Positions 8,911 to 18,363 of a DNA stretch of 64,000 nt are shown piece by piece. Source of the DNA: an uncultured Pseudomonadales bacterium (GTDB lineage: Bacteria; Pseudomonadota; Gammaproteobacteria; Pseudomonadales; Azotimanducaceae); contig OY282519.1 in the NCBI GenBank assembly GCA_958296405.1, positions 1,100,132 through 1,164,131 on the forward strand, in the 5' to 3' direction. The number at the start of each line of letters is the position of its first letter. Positions within the stretch are counted from its first letter, which is position 1. The translations under genes were made by a program, and so were the position numbers. The notes under the pieces were generated by a model that saw only the letters and a list, made by a program, of their open reading frames with translations, was not told the DNA's origin and made no database searches.

Positions 8911-11900
8911 CGACATCGAGCAATGGCCGGAGCAGATTCGTCAACGGTACGAGAACTACCTGAGGACTTCGTTCTTCTTCAAAGATCCCAGCCTGCGGGA
9001 GTCCTTCCAAGACGCTCTGCAGCAGGAAGGGAGTCTGTTGAAGGGCCCTTTCCCTGAGCCACCTCGGGGCTTCAAGACCGGAATTGGTGCTCAAGAGTTG
9101 GCACAGGAGTGCTTTGCCGATCCGAAAGGGCTTGTTCCCGCACTCCTCGATGGCCCACTGTTTACGCACCAGGAAAGTGCGGTACGCGGGGCGTACAGGG
9201 ATGGCGTGAACATCGTCGTTGCCACCGGAACCGCCAGCGGCAAGACGGAGAGTTTCCTTTATCCGGTCCTATTCGAGTTGTATCGCCAGCACCTTGAACG
9301 TGAACTCTATGAGCCGGGAGTGCGGGCGATGATCCTCTACCCCATGAATGCGTTGGCCAACGATCAACGGGAGCGCCTAGGCAAACTCTGCGAAGCGTTG
9401 CGACAGGCGGACTCCGAGTTCGAGCCGACCTTCGGACAGTACATCGGCCAAACTCCTGAGAATCGGAACGATAAGTGGAAAGACGGTAAGGCGTGGGAGA
9501 GAAAACGCATGGCGGGCGAGCTTGTCTTCCGAGAGGAGATGCGGGAAACGCCGCCGCACGTTTTGCTGACAAATTACTCCATGCTCGAATATCTTCTCAT
9601 CCGGCCGGACGACAGCCCCCTATTCGATGAAGGTCGTGGCATGCGGTGGCAGTTCATCGTGCTCGACGAGGCGCATCAGTATCGAGGTGCCAAGGGCATG
9701 GAGATGGGCATGCTCATCCGGCGGCTCAAGCAGCGTGTGCGTGTTGGTGGGAGGAAGGCACCGTTTCGTTGTATCGCCACCAGCGCGACCATGTCTTCCG
9801 GTGAAAGCGAGGAAGATAAGCGCGTCATTGCAGAGTTTGCGACTGAACTCTACGGGGAACCGTTTTCGGCATCCGGCGTGCTGTTCGGTGAATCAAAACC
9901 AGAAGCCGTGGACGGGCCACCGCGCCGCTACCACGCCTTTCTGCGCGCATTGGAGGGCGCGTTCCTTGTACACAGAAATGGCGCAGATGCTGTGGTGCTC
10001 AACAGACAGAAAGAAGACCACGCAGGGTCGAGCAGCGCAGAGCCGTTGGAAATCGCGCTATGCCGCGAGTGCGGCCAGCACTATTATGTGGGCAGGGTTC
10101 GGAACAGCAAACTCAAGGAAGCCGTCCGTGACCCGAGCCAGCCCGACTTCGGTGTCGACTACTACCTGCCCACCGAATCTGGCAACGAGTGGCTGTGCAG
10201 AGCTTGCGGCGCACTCTCCGATCGGTCCCTGATCTGTGCCTGTGACGCGGAGGTCCGCGTCAAGAAGTGCGCCGCCCACAAGGACCGCCCCGATCAATTG
10301 AGGAAGTGCGAGACATGCGAGTATCAACGTGGCGGGATTGGCGATCCGGTGCAGGAAATCGTGCATGGGTCAGACGGCCCCAATGCCGTCATCGCCACCG
10401 CGCTCCACGAGCTCCTTCCAGAGGACAAGCGCAAGGTTCTGGCGTTCGCCGACAGCCGGCAGGAAGCGGCGTTCTTTGCTTGGTATGCCCAGGAGTCTTA
10501 CGAGAGGCTACGCGATCGCAACTTCATCTTTAGGGCGATCAGCCAACCGAAGATCGATCAGGAAGGTCTGTCGATAGATGACATTAGAAATCGGTTGCTC
10601 CAACGGTGGGAAGATGCTGGTCTATTCGGCAGTGCGGACACGCAAGAAAACAAGAGCAGGAGAGTGCTCACGTCCATACTCCGAGAGGTGCTTACGGACG
10701 AACGGAGACTCTCCTTGAGTGGCGTGGGCTTGGTGAAATGGGCCTTTCGACTGCCACCAGATCTCATTCTGCCGGATGCCATGCGGGATGCGCCGTGGAA
10801 CTTCACGGTCGAGGAGTTCCGCCAGCTAGTCGGGTACCTTCTCGACGAGCTTCGCGGCCGCCGCGCAATGGGCCTCCCGGATGGTGCGGCCACGCCATTG
10901 TGGCGCGACATCTCCCCTTGGCCTCAGTGGGCCTACTGCAGTGGGACTCCGGGAAAACTGCCGTACGTCTCCCAATGGGGCAGTTCCCGGTCGTCCGTCG
11001 TGCGGCACTTTCTTCGACGATTGCTTGAACGCAGTGAGCTCTCCGACGGTCAGAGACAATCGGAGTCCACCAAGCTGATGAACCTCGTGTGGAAGTCCCT
11101 GCGCACTGTTGACACGGAGCCGGTGTTTGTTCCCGGGAAAAGTGCCGGGACGTTTAGACTCAATCCGCGATGGTTGCGGGCCACTTTAGCCACACATGAC
11201 GATGTATGGGAATGCGATACCTGCGCCACTTTGAGCATGCACAACATCCGCGGCGTTTGCCCCAGAAACCGTTGCCCTGGCGTCCTGTCCCGAGCTGACC
11301 CGACGCTTCTCGGCGCCAATCACTACAGGATTCTCTACCAAAACAACGAGTTACCGCCGCGGCTTAGTGCGGCGGAGCACACGGCGCAAATCGACAGCGA
11401 CGAGGCGCGCCGAAGGCAGAGCGAGTTCAAGAGCGGAGCCATTCATCTTCTGAGTTCATCGACGACGTTTGAGGTCGGCGTGGATTTGGGCGACTTGGAG
11501 GCCGTCTTCCTTCGCAACGTGCCCCCGGAGCCGTTCAACTACGCGCAGCGTGTTGGACGTGCGGGGCGACGCGATACGCCCGGGCTGGCGCTCACCTACT
11601 GCCGACGTAATCCGCATGACCTGTACCACTATGAAGCCCCGGAGGAGCGCGTAGTTCGAGGCACGGTGAATCCGCCAAGGCTGCGGATGACAAACCAAAA
11701 GATCATCGTGCGCCACATGGTGGCCACCGCTTTGTCCGCTTTCTTTCGGGAGAACCGTGAGCGCTTTAGCAAGGTAAAGGACTTCGTTGGCGATTGGTCC
11801 GCTCCTCGTGCTGCCGCGGACCTAAGGAAGTTCTGTAGAGGCAACGGCGAATTAGGGGAATCACTGCGGCAAGTCGTGCCGCAGGACATGCATGCCTTGG

Positions 11901-13114
11901 AAGGCATTGAAGACGGCTCTTGGGTCGAGAGGGTTGCGGGGCCGAACAGCCGCCTTGCCGATGCGGAAACAGAAGTGTGTTCGGATTACCGGGACATGGA
12001 AGCACTTGTAGAAAGTCTCCTCTCCGAGGACAAGTACTCTCAGATTGGGCGCATCGGGAGCCGCATGAGGACGATCGCGGACGAACGGACGCTGAGCTTC
12101 CTCTCGCGCAAGGCCGTCATTCCGAAGTACGGGTTTCCGGTCGATGTGGTTGAGCTGGATACTCGTCCTAGGGACGGCGAACGGTCTGGCGTTGCGCTTC
12201 AGCGGGACTTGTCTCAGGCGATCGCCGAGTACGCGCCCGGTGGCAAGGTCGTCGCGAACAAACTGGAGTGGGAGTCCTGCGGAGTCAAGGTGGTTGCTGG
12301 TAAGGCGTGGCCTGTTCGATACTATCGGTACGGTGATGCACGGAGTTTCACGCAATGGAGTGAGGGCGGCTCGTCTGTGCCAAAGGGTGCGCACAAGTAC
12401 CTCGTGCCGGAGTTCGGCTTCGTAACCCCCTTGTTTAAGAAGCCTGCTGAGCCCCGCCGGCGAGCCCAGCGGCTTTACACGACGCGGCCGTTCTTCAGGG
12501 GCTTTGGCGACCAAGCGAACTTGGAAGAGACAGTCATCCGCGGTGTGCAAGTGACAAGGGCTTTGCCTGGAACTTTGGTCATTCTGTGCGAGGGTAGGAA
12601 CAGAGAGGGTTTCTACATCTGTCGAACCTGCGGTGCTCACATGACCGGGCCGAAGGCGGAGCACCGATCACCTTCGGGTCCCAAGTGCGGTGGTACTCTG
12701 GGGCGGTTTTCGCTAGGGCATGAGCTGGTCACCGATGTCGTGCGTTTGCAGTTTCCAGGGTTGCGGGATGAGTGGCAGGCCTACTCGACGGCCTATGCAG
12801 TGCTTCTTGGGGTGGCGGAGACGCTGGACGTGCCAGATACGGACCTGAACGTGACGATCACTGGAACGAGCAACCCTGGGGAAGCCGCGATTGTGCTCTA
12901 CGACAGTGTTCCGGGAGGCGCAGGTCTCGTGGCCCAAATGGAGCACGAGCATGTCTTCAACGATGCGCTTCGCAGGGCGATAGAGAGAGTTCAGGGCAAT
13001 TGTGGCTGTGATTCGAGCTGCTATGGCTGCCTACGGAGTTACCGCAATCAGTTTGCTCACCCCCATCTTGATCGGAATCGAGCCTTGGAGGTGCTGCGCT
13101 TGGAAGGACAATAG
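8897..13114 (+). CDS. DEAH-box helicase with C-terminal DUF1998 (MrfA/DruE-like)
   Basis: 1405-aa superfamily-2 helicase. Walker A is GTASGKT (about residues 111-117), motif II LDEAH (~258), motif III TSATM, and motif VI QRVGRAGRR (~884). Several CxxC clusters (CRECG ~388, CRAC ~433, CETC ~470, CDTC ~772, CRTCG ~1240) and the terminal CGCDSSCYGC (~1369) followed by SYRNQF mark zinc-binding insertions and the DUF1998 end. ATG 8897 has GGAGAG six bases upstream and overlaps the previous gene by 14 bases. DUF1998 helicases occur in MrfA (mitomycin-lesion repair), Druantia DruE and related defence systems. Which of these roles applies cannot be read from sequence; a DNA-targeting defence role is inferred. 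Confidence 0.88.
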   Translation: MPGANDIEQWPEQIRQRYENYLRTSFFFKDPSLRESFQDALQQEGSLLKGPFPEPPRGFKTGIGAQELAQECFADPKGLVPALLDGPLFTHQESAVRGAYRDGVNIVVATGTASGKTESFLYPVLFELYRQHLERELYEPGVRAMILYPMNALANDQRERLGKLCEALRQADSEFEPTFGQYIGQTPENRNDKWKDGKAWERKRMAGELVFREEMRETPPHVLLTNYSMLEYLLIRPDDSPLFDEGRGMRWQFIVLDEAHQYRGAKGMEMGMLIRRLKQRVRVGGRKAPFRCIATSATMSSGESEEDKRVIAEFATELYGEPFSASGVLFGESKPEAVDGPPRRYHAFLRALEGAFLVHRNGADAVVLNRQKEDHAGSSSAEPLEIALCRECGQHYYVGRVRNSKLKEAVRDPSQPDFGVDYYLPTESGNEWLCRACGALSDRSLICACDAEVRVKKCAAHKDRPDQLRKCETCEYQRGGIGDPVQEIVHGSDGPNAVIATALHELLPEDKRKVLAFADSRQEAAFFAWYAQESYERLRDRNFIFRAISQPKIDQEGLSIDDIRNRLLQRWEDAGLFGSADTQENKSRRVLTSILREVLTDERRLSLSGVGLVKWAFRLPPDLILPDAMRDAPWNFTVEEFRQLVGYLLDELRGRRAMGLPDGAATPLWRDISPWPQWAYCSGTPGKLPYVSQWGSSRSSVVRHFLRRLLERSELSDGQRQSESTKLMNLVWKSLRTVDTEPVFVPGKSAGTFRLNPRWLRATLATHDDVWECDTCATLSMHNIRGVCPRNRCPGVLSRADPTLLGANHYRILYQNNELPPRLSAAEHTAQIDSDEARRRQSEFKSGAIHLLSSSTTFEVGVDLGDLEAVFLRNVPPEPFNYAQRVGRAGRRDTPGLALTYCRRNPHDLYHYEAPEERVVRGTVNPPRLRMTNQKIIVRHMVATALSAFFRENRERFSKVKDFVGDWSAPRAAADLRKFCRGNGELGESLRQVVPQDMHALEGIEDGSWVERVAGPNSRLADAETEVCSDYRDMEALVESLLSEDKYSQIGRIGSRMRTIADERTLSFLSRKAVIPKYGFPVDVVELDTRPRDGERSGVALQRDLSQAIAEYAPGGKVVANKLEWESCGVKVVAGKAWPVRYYRYGDARSFTQWSEGGSSVPKGAHKYLVPEFGFVTPLFKKPAEPRRRAQRLYTTRPFFRGFGDQANLEETVIRGVQVTRALPGTLVILCEGRNREGFYICRTCGAHMTGPKAEHRSPSGPKCGGTLGRFSLGHELVTDVVRLQFPGLRDEWQAYSTAYAVLLGVAETLDVPDTDLNVTITGTSNPGEAAIVLYDSVPGGAGLVAQMEHEHVFNDALRRAIERVQGNCGCDSSCYGCLRSYRNQFAHPHLDRNRALEVLRLEGQ

Positions 13115-13189
13115 GGGCCTACGCACATCCCCCCTCGCCGTGGCCGATTGGTGAACCTTAGCAGTCGCGTTACGGTGTGCCCGCTAGGC

Positions 13190-13540
13190 TCAACCCTGGC
13201 CCGGCAGTTCAAGCCGGTATGACGCGGATACGGAGCGGGCGATGCGGGAGGCGGCCGGCTTCGCCACCTTCACTGCCACATCGTCCACGCCTAGAGCCTG
13301 CGCCAAGCGCCGCGCCGTGGCTTGGGCCGCGGTCTCGATGAGGCGGAACTCGCCGGCTTGGATGCAACGTGCGGCGATGGCTTGCGCCTCAGAGTAGTCC
13401 ACCGTGGCATCCAGATCGTCAGTAGCGGGCGTTGGCACGCGGAACTCGATGTCCACCAAGAGGGATTGCGGCCGTTCCCGCTCGGCTTCATGCACGCCGA
13501 TGATGGCGGACACCTCCAGCGCCTCGATGCGGATCATCAT
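13190..13540 (-). CDS. folB: Dihydroneopterin aldolase FolB
   Basis: 116-aa folate-pathway enzyme cleaving 7,8-dihydroneopterin to 6-hydroxymethyl-dihydropterin and glycolaldehyde. Typical sequence: [19 protein letters not shown] at the start, TVDYSEA, and the catalytic-lysine region [10 protein letters not shown] near the end. The reading frame is open upstream, but the start is ATG 13540 (or the adjacent ATG 13537), which overlaps the tsaD stop as ATGA; family length (about 115-120) agrees. Encoded downstream of tsaD and coupled to it. Confidence 0.92.
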   Translation of the reverse strand: MMIRIEALEVSAIIGVHEAERERPQSLLVDIEFRVPTPATDDLDATVDYSEAQAIAARCIQAGEFRLIETAAQATARRLAQALGVDDVAVKVAKPAASRIARSVSASYRLELPGQG

Positions 13541-14562
13541 GGCGGCGCCAACTCCTGCAGCGGCCAACGTGCCCGGGTGGCGATGGCAAGGCGCTCCTCG
13601 CCGTCTGCGCTCGGCGCCGCCGCGCCAGCCTTGAGGCGCAGCCAGCCCGCGTACGCCACCATCGCGCCGTTGTCGGTACACAGCGCCGGCGGCGGATAGT
13701 GGACCGTCGGTGCCACCTCTTTGAGACGCGCGCGCAGGGCGCGGTTCGCCGCCACACCGCCGGAGACCACCAGCGCGTCCATGCCGGTGGCGTCAAGAGC
13801 GCGGCGGCACTTGATGGTCAACGTGTCCACCACCGCATCCTGAAAGCCCCTGGCAATGTCCGCCACGTCTTGCGCCGTCAACGGCTGCAAGGTGCGCACG
13901 ACATTGGCGACATGGGTCTTCAAGCCGCTGAAACTGAAATCGAGGCCGGGGCGGTCCGTCATCGGCCGCGGAAAGGCAAAGCGGTCCGGGCGCCCAGCAT
14001 CCGCTTGGGCGGCGATGGCCGGGCCGCCGGGATAGCCTAAGCCGAGCAGCTTCGCCGTCTTGTCGAACGCCTCGCCGGCCGCGTCGTCCAAGGATTCGCC
14101 GAGCAGTTCGTAGCGGCCAACGCCGGTGGTCTTGACGAGTTGCGTGTGGCCGCCGGAGACGAGCAGCGCCACAAACGGCAGGCGCAGGCGTGGCGCATCC
14201 AACAAGGGCGCGAGCAGATGCGCCTCCATGTGATGCACGCCGAGGGCCGGCACATCCAAGGCCCATGCGAGGGAGCGGGCGACGCCAGCGCCGGTCATCA
14301 ATGCGCCGAGCAACCCCGGCCCGGCGGTGTAGGCGATGGCGTCGATGTCTGTGAGTTGCCGCTCGGCGTCGGCGAGGGCCTGCCGCGCCAGGGGCACGAT
14401 CCTGCGGATGTGGTCTCTGGAAGCGAGCTCCGGCACCACGCCGCCGTAGTCCGCATGGGTGAGAACTTGGCTGTGGAGCGCGTTGGCGATGAGGCCGGCA
14501 GCCGAATCGTACAGCGCGATGCCGGTTTCGTCGCAGGATGTTTCAATGCCGAGCACCAGCAT
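13537..14562 (-). CDS. tsaD: tRNA N6-adenosine threonylcarbamoyltransferase TsaD
   Basis: 341-aa catalytic subunit of the t6A37 tRNA-modification complex (with TsaB, TsaE and TsaC). Features: [12 protein letters not shown] at the N-terminus (ASKHA phosphate loop), metal-binding [39 protein letters not shown], and [12 protein letters not shown] near the C-terminus. Length is normal. rpsU, often divergent from tsaD in gammaproteobacteria, is not present next to it. Confidence 0.96.
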   Translation of the reverse strand: MLVLGIETSCDETGIALYDSAAGLIANALHSQVLTHADYGGVVPELASRDHIRRIVPLARQALADAERQLTDIDAIAYTAGPGLLGALMTGAGVARSLAWALDVPALGVHHMEAHLLAPLLDAPRLRLPFVALLVSGGHTQLVKTTGVGRYELLGESLDDAAGEAFDKTAKLLGLGYPGGPAIAAQADAGRPDRFAFPRPMTDRPGLDFSFSGLKTHVANVVRTLQPLTAQDVADIARGFQDAVVDTLTIKCRRALDATGMDALVVSGGVAANRALRARLKEVAPTVHYPPPALCTDNGAMVAYAGWLRLKAGAAAPSADGEERLAIATRARWPLQELAPP

Positions 14563-14711
14563 GGGCGCACCTCATCGCCTGCCCGCAGTAGGCAGCAATC
14601 GCCGCCGCCGCCATCACCGCGAACGCGCTCTTGGCGAGCGGGCTGGGCGGTCGATCGGGCTAGGCCGAGTGGATTCACAGGCCATTCTAGCGATCTGCCA
14701 GCCCGCTTGGG

Positions 14712-15962
14712 TCACGCCGGCGCCGCGCCGATCTGGCGCACAGAGAAGGAGAACCGCGCCAAGCTGGCGATGGCGAGGGCGAACAGCGTCCCGCTCACCA
14801 GCAATGCCGCCGCCACGCCGAAACCGTCCGCGATCAAGCCGATGGGGATGGCGCCCAAGGGCATGAGGCCGTGGCACATGATGTCGATGCTCATTACGCG
14901 CCCGCGCATGGAGAACGTCGTCTGCGTTTGCAGCAGGCCACGGTTCAGCGCCATGGTCGAGGACGACATCCAACCGAACGCCATCACGGCCAGCATGGCC
15001 AGCGGCAAGCTGCCGGCGGCGCCCAAGGCGGCGACGCTGACGGCCCAGCCGGCGCTCAGGGCAAGGAGCGTCGCCCGCTTTCGGCGCAGCTCCCCGGCGG
15101 CGGCCAACGTCACCGAGCCGACGATGGCGCCGATGCCCATGGCGGAAACGAGCAGGCCAAGGTCGTCCGCGCCGCCGCCCAAGATGTCTTCGTTGAAGGC
15201 GGGCATCAGGGTGTTCAACGGCATGCCGAACATGAACGGCACGATGGAGAGCAGGATGAGCCCCAGCACCGGCGGGTTGGTGCGCACATAGGCCAAGCCT
15301 GCGCGGATGTCCGCCAAGGGGCTGGCACCGCCCCGAGGCTGTGGCGCTCCGGGGCTCTGAACGAAGAACGTCGTGGCCGCGGCGGTGAAGTAGAGCGCGG
15401 CAATCAGGCAGTAAACGATGCCGACGCCGCGAGCGCTGGTGGTGTCGCCGTCCGCCATCCAAGCAATGACGAAGCCGGCGATCACCGGCCCCAAGACGCG
15501 GGCGAGGTTCATGCCGGCGGTGTTCAAGGCCATGGCCGTGAAAATCAGGCGCCGCGGCACGAGATCCGGCACGAAGGAATGGCGCGCCGGCATGGAAAGC
15601 GCGAGCACGCTGCCGTTGAACATGCCGAACCAGATGAAGTCTGCAAAGGTGACGCGGCCGGCGACGATGATCGATGCCATCGCCACGGTGGCCACGCAAT
15701 TCGAGAGCTGGGCGATGATGAGGATGCGGCGCTTGAAGAAGCGGTCTGCCACGACGCCGCCGACGAGCGACAGCACCACTTGCGGCCCCATGAAGGACAG
15801 CGTCACCAACGCCAAGTCCGTGGCGGAGGACGTCATCGCGTAGACCATCCAGCCGCGCGCGATGATCTGCATGTTCATGGCGAACGATGCGGCGACGCTG
15901 CCGGCCCAAAGGCCCACGAAGTCGCGGCGCTTGCACACGTTGGCGATGTGGCGGGAGGACAA
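14712..15962 (-). CDS. MFS transporter, EntS/drug-exporter type
   Basis: 416-aa major-facilitator protein with about twelve hydrophobic segments. The segment between TM2 and TM3, GGVVADRFFKRRIL, matches the MFS signature loop (G-x-x-x-D-R-x-x-x-R-R). It is closest in style to the EntS/bacilysin-exporter group, so efflux of a small molecule is likely; the substrate is unknown. The longest frame starts with TTG 15962 without a clear ribosome site; GTG 15938 is an alternative. It stands alone, convergent with nothing and 149 bases from tsaD. Confidence 0.85.
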   Translation of the reverse strand: MSSRHIANVCKRRDFVGLWAGSVAASFAMNMQIIARGWMVYAMTSSATDLALVTLSFMGPQVVLSLVGGVVADRFFKRRILIIAQLSNCVATVAMASIIVAGRVTFADFIWFGMFNGSVLALSMPARHSFVPDLVPRRLIFTAMALNTAGMNLARVLGPVIAGFVIAWMADGDTTSARGVGIVYCLIAALYFTAAATTFFVQSPGAPQPRGGASPLADIRAGLAYVRTNPPVLGLILLSIVPFMFGMPLNTLMPAFNEDILGGGADDLGLLVSAMGIGAIVGSVTLAAAGELRRKRATLLALSAGWAVSVAALGAAGSLPLAMLAVMAFGWMSSSTMALNRGLLQTQTTFSMRGRVMSIDIMCHGLMPLGAIPIGLIADGFGVAAALLVSGTLFALAIASLARFSFSVRQIGAAPA

Positions 15963-16071
15963 GGCGAGGGCGCGGCAAAACGCCCAATGCTATCGCGGTT
16001 CGCCGCCCGCCGAGCCGCTGCCGAGCGCTTGGCGACCGGATGATGCGGTTGCGCCCGGCTTTACGCTGGCC

Positions 16072-16929
16072 TTAGCAATCTAGGCGGAAGGCGTCGCCGT
16101 CCCGGACGATGCGCCCGGCGGTTGGGCCGGCGAAGTGGGTGCCGATCACCAGCACAGGCCGGTCCGCATAGCGGCTGAGGAAGCCCCGCCGCGTCGTGGC
16201 GGCTAGGTCGGGGTCAAAGTCCACGCTGGCATTCCAATCCGGGTGCGCGGCTTGGCACGGGTGATGCATCAGGTCTCCTGTGATGACCGCTTCCTCGCCC
16301 TTGGAGGCGATGTGGACACAGACATGGCCGGGGGTGTGGCCCGGCGTCGGCAAGAGCGTCACCGCATCGCTCACGGCGTGCTCGCTCGGCACGAGGTGCG
16401 CCAAGCCGGCGTCGAAGATCGGCTGCACGGAATCCTCGATGACGGGGCCGAACGCCGCCGTCTGGTCATGCGTCTGCCAATGCGCCCACTCCGCCTCGGC
16501 ATAGAGGTGGCGGGCGTTGGCGAACGTCGGCTGCCAGCGCCCATCGACAAGCCGCGTGTTCCAGCCCACATGATCCACGTGCATGTGGGTGCAGAGCACG
16601 GTGGCCACACGCTGCGGGTCGAACCCGGCTTCCGCGAAGTCTGCCAAGAAGTTCGTTTGCATCGCGTTCCAGCGCGGGTAGGTGCGCTCTTTGTCGTTGC
16701 CGATGCAGGTGTCCACCACGATCACCTCGCCGCGGCACTCCAACACCAAACTGTGAAACGAGAGCACGAGTTCGCCCTTCTCGCTCACAAATGGCTTGAG
16801 CCACGGCAGCTCGCGGGCGATGTCTGGCGATGCTTGCGGCAGCAGGTGGCTGCCAAGGCTGGCAGAGGTGAGCTCCACCACCCGGGTGACCGTCACCTCG
16901 CCCACGCGCCAACGCAGAAACTCCGCCAT
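16072..16929 (-). CDS. Metallo-beta-lactamase-fold hydrolase
   Basis: 285-aa MBL-superfamily enzyme. Metal ligands are all visible: HMHVDH (HxHxDH), PGHTPGH, GDLMHHP (bridging Asp) and a late GTHFAGP histidine. It belongs to the quorum-quenching-lactonase or generic hydrolase group; the substrate cannot be told. A GGAAGGAA ribosome site precedes ATG 16929. No signal peptide, so cytoplasmic. It is divergent from the enoyl-CoA hydratase gene across 142 bases that must hold both promoters. Confidence 0.88.
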   Translation of the reverse strand: MAEFLRWRVGEVTVTRVVELTSASLGSHLLPQASPDIARELPWLKPFVSEKGELVLSFHSLVLECRGEVIVVDTCIGNDKERTYPRWNAMQTNFLADFAEAGFDPQRVATVLCTHMHVDHVGWNTRLVDGRWQPTFANARHLYAEAEWAHWQTHDQTAAFGPVIEDSVQPIFDAGLAHLVPSEHAVSDAVTLLPTPGHTPGHVCVHIASKGEEAVITGDLMHHPCQAAHPDWNASVDFDPDLAATTRRGFLSRYADRPVLVIGTHFAGPTAGRIVRDGDAFRLDC

Positions 16930-17071
16930 CTATTCCTTCCCTCGTGCCTGCCTCGCCCGCCTAACGGCCAGCTTGGCTACGCTTGCCATGCGCCGCCTCG
17001 CTATGCCCAGACTCGGTTTTGGGGCACCATAACATGCTGGCGAAGCGGCAATTTTTCGGGGAGGAACTGCA

Positions 17072-17854
17072 GTGAGGTACGGCGACATTGAGGTGCGGCG
17101 CGATGGCCATGTGGCCACGTTGGAGATACAGCGCCCGCCCAACAACTTTTTTGACGTGGCCCTCATGAACGACATGGGGGATGCGTTCCATGCATTGGAC
17201 GAGGACATCGATGTGCGCGCGCTGGTGCTGTGCTCCGAAGGCAAGCACTTCTGCGCCGGCAACAACTTCGCGGATCCGGCGCGGGATTCCACGCAGGGCA
17301 GCCGCCCGGTGACAGGCAAGAACCCTCTCTACACCGCGGCGGTGCGCCTGTTCTCGGCCAAGAAGCCCGTCATCGCGGCGGTGCAGGGCGCGGCGGTGGG
17401 CGGCGGCTTTGGTCTTGCCGTGATGGCAGACTTCCGCGTTGTCTCCCCCAGAGCGCGCTTCACCGCCAACTTCGTGAAGCTCGGCTTCCATCCGGGCTTT
17501 GGTTTGACGCACACGCTGGCGAAGATCGTCGGCCAGCAAAAAGCCAACTTGATGTTCATGACCGGGCGGCGCATCGACGGCGAAACGGCCTACGAATGGG
17601 GCTTGGCGGACATCTTGGCGGATGCGGATGACCTGCGGGATCAAGCAATGCGGCTCGCCGCGGAGATCGCCGAGAACGCGCCGCTCGCGGTGCAATCCGT
17701 GCGCGCCACCATGCGCCAAGGGCTGCCCGAAGCGGTGCAGGCGTCGACGGATTGGGAGAACAGCGAACAGGGGCGCCTGCAGCAGACTGAGGACCACAAG
17801 GAAGGCGTGCGCGCCGTGTCGGAACGGCGCCCCGGCAACTTCGTCGGGCGCTGA
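17072..17854 (+). CDS. Enoyl-CoA hydratase/isomerase family protein
   Basis: 260-aa crotonase-fold protein. Oxyanion-hole segments are SEGKHFCAGNNF and QGAAVGGGFGLAVMADFRV. The downstream FVKLGFHPGFG occupies the place of the usual catalytic Glu helix; the glutamates of true hydratases are not obvious, so an isomerase or other crotonase reaction is possible. GTG 17072 is preceded by GGGGAGGA at optimal distance. Pathway unknown; likely acyl-CoA metabolism. Confidence 0.85.
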   Translation: MRYGDIEVRRDGHVATLEIQRPPNNFFDVALMNDMGDAFHALDEDIDVRALVLCSEGKHFCAGNNFADPARDSTQGSRPVTGKNPLYTAAVRLFSAKKPVIAAVQGAAVGGGFGLAVMADFRVVSPRARFTANFVKLGFHPGFGLTHTLAKIVGQQKANLMFMTGRRIDGETAYEWGLADILADADDLRDQAMRLAAEIAENAPLAVQSVRATMRQGLPEAVQASTDWENSEQGRLQQTEDHKEGVRAVSERRPGNFVGR

Positions 17855-18095
17855 CGTACGGCTGGCACCGCCACACTGCGAAACCTGCCGGGCACACGTC
17901 CGGCGGACTAGCCGCTCGATGCGGCGGGGATGGTGCCGCGCTAGGTCTGAGGCGCGGGTGGCGGCCACGGCCTGTTCGCCAAGGACGTACTCGCGTCCGC
18001 GTTGCTAGAACAGGCGGACGAGTTTGCCGGTGTGAGATGGCGCTTCGAGTCGAGCCGCGACGGAGGAGTGCCGGTGGCGGAGACCGCGAGCTCTC

Positions 18096-18293
18096 TTAGT
18101 CCGCTCTCTCGGTTGGCCGGACGCCTTCTTGTGATTCTTGGGGCATGTGGCCCAGTGCCTTCTGCATCTTGGCCATCGTCCGCTTTGCGGCTTCGCTGCG
18201 CAGCAGTTCATCTGCATCCACGTACATGCCACCTAGGAACGTCACATGCACCTTGACTGTGCCCTTATCGACCTTCCTCGACTTGCCCACCAT
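18096..18293 (-). CDS. Small hypothetical protein, 65 aa
   Basis: ATG 18293 has a strong GGAGGA ribosome site four to five bases upstream, which is the main support. The product is basic at the N-terminus (MVGKSRKVDKG), has a hydrophobic beta-like stretch (VKVHVTFLGGMYVDADELL) and a helical, lysine-rich second half. No family recognised. It lies 70 bases downstream of the SDR gene on the same strand and could share its transcript. Confidence 0.5.
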   Translation of the reverse strand: MVGKSRKVDKGTVKVHVTFLGGMYVDADELLRSEAAKRTMAKMQKALGHMPQESQEGVRPTERAD

Positions 18294-18363
18294 GGTTCCT
18301 CCAGCCACGGCTGAAAGCCTCCCACGCCATCGCTTTCGCCACCATGGAACACATGCGCACACG

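Noticed and set aside
13115..13189. Terminator between the helicase gene and folB
   Set aside because: No stable stem with a T-run could be found in either direction.
17855..18095. Gene in the gap after the enoyl-CoA hydratase
   Set aside because: Only short shadow frames without ribosome sites; nothing supportable.
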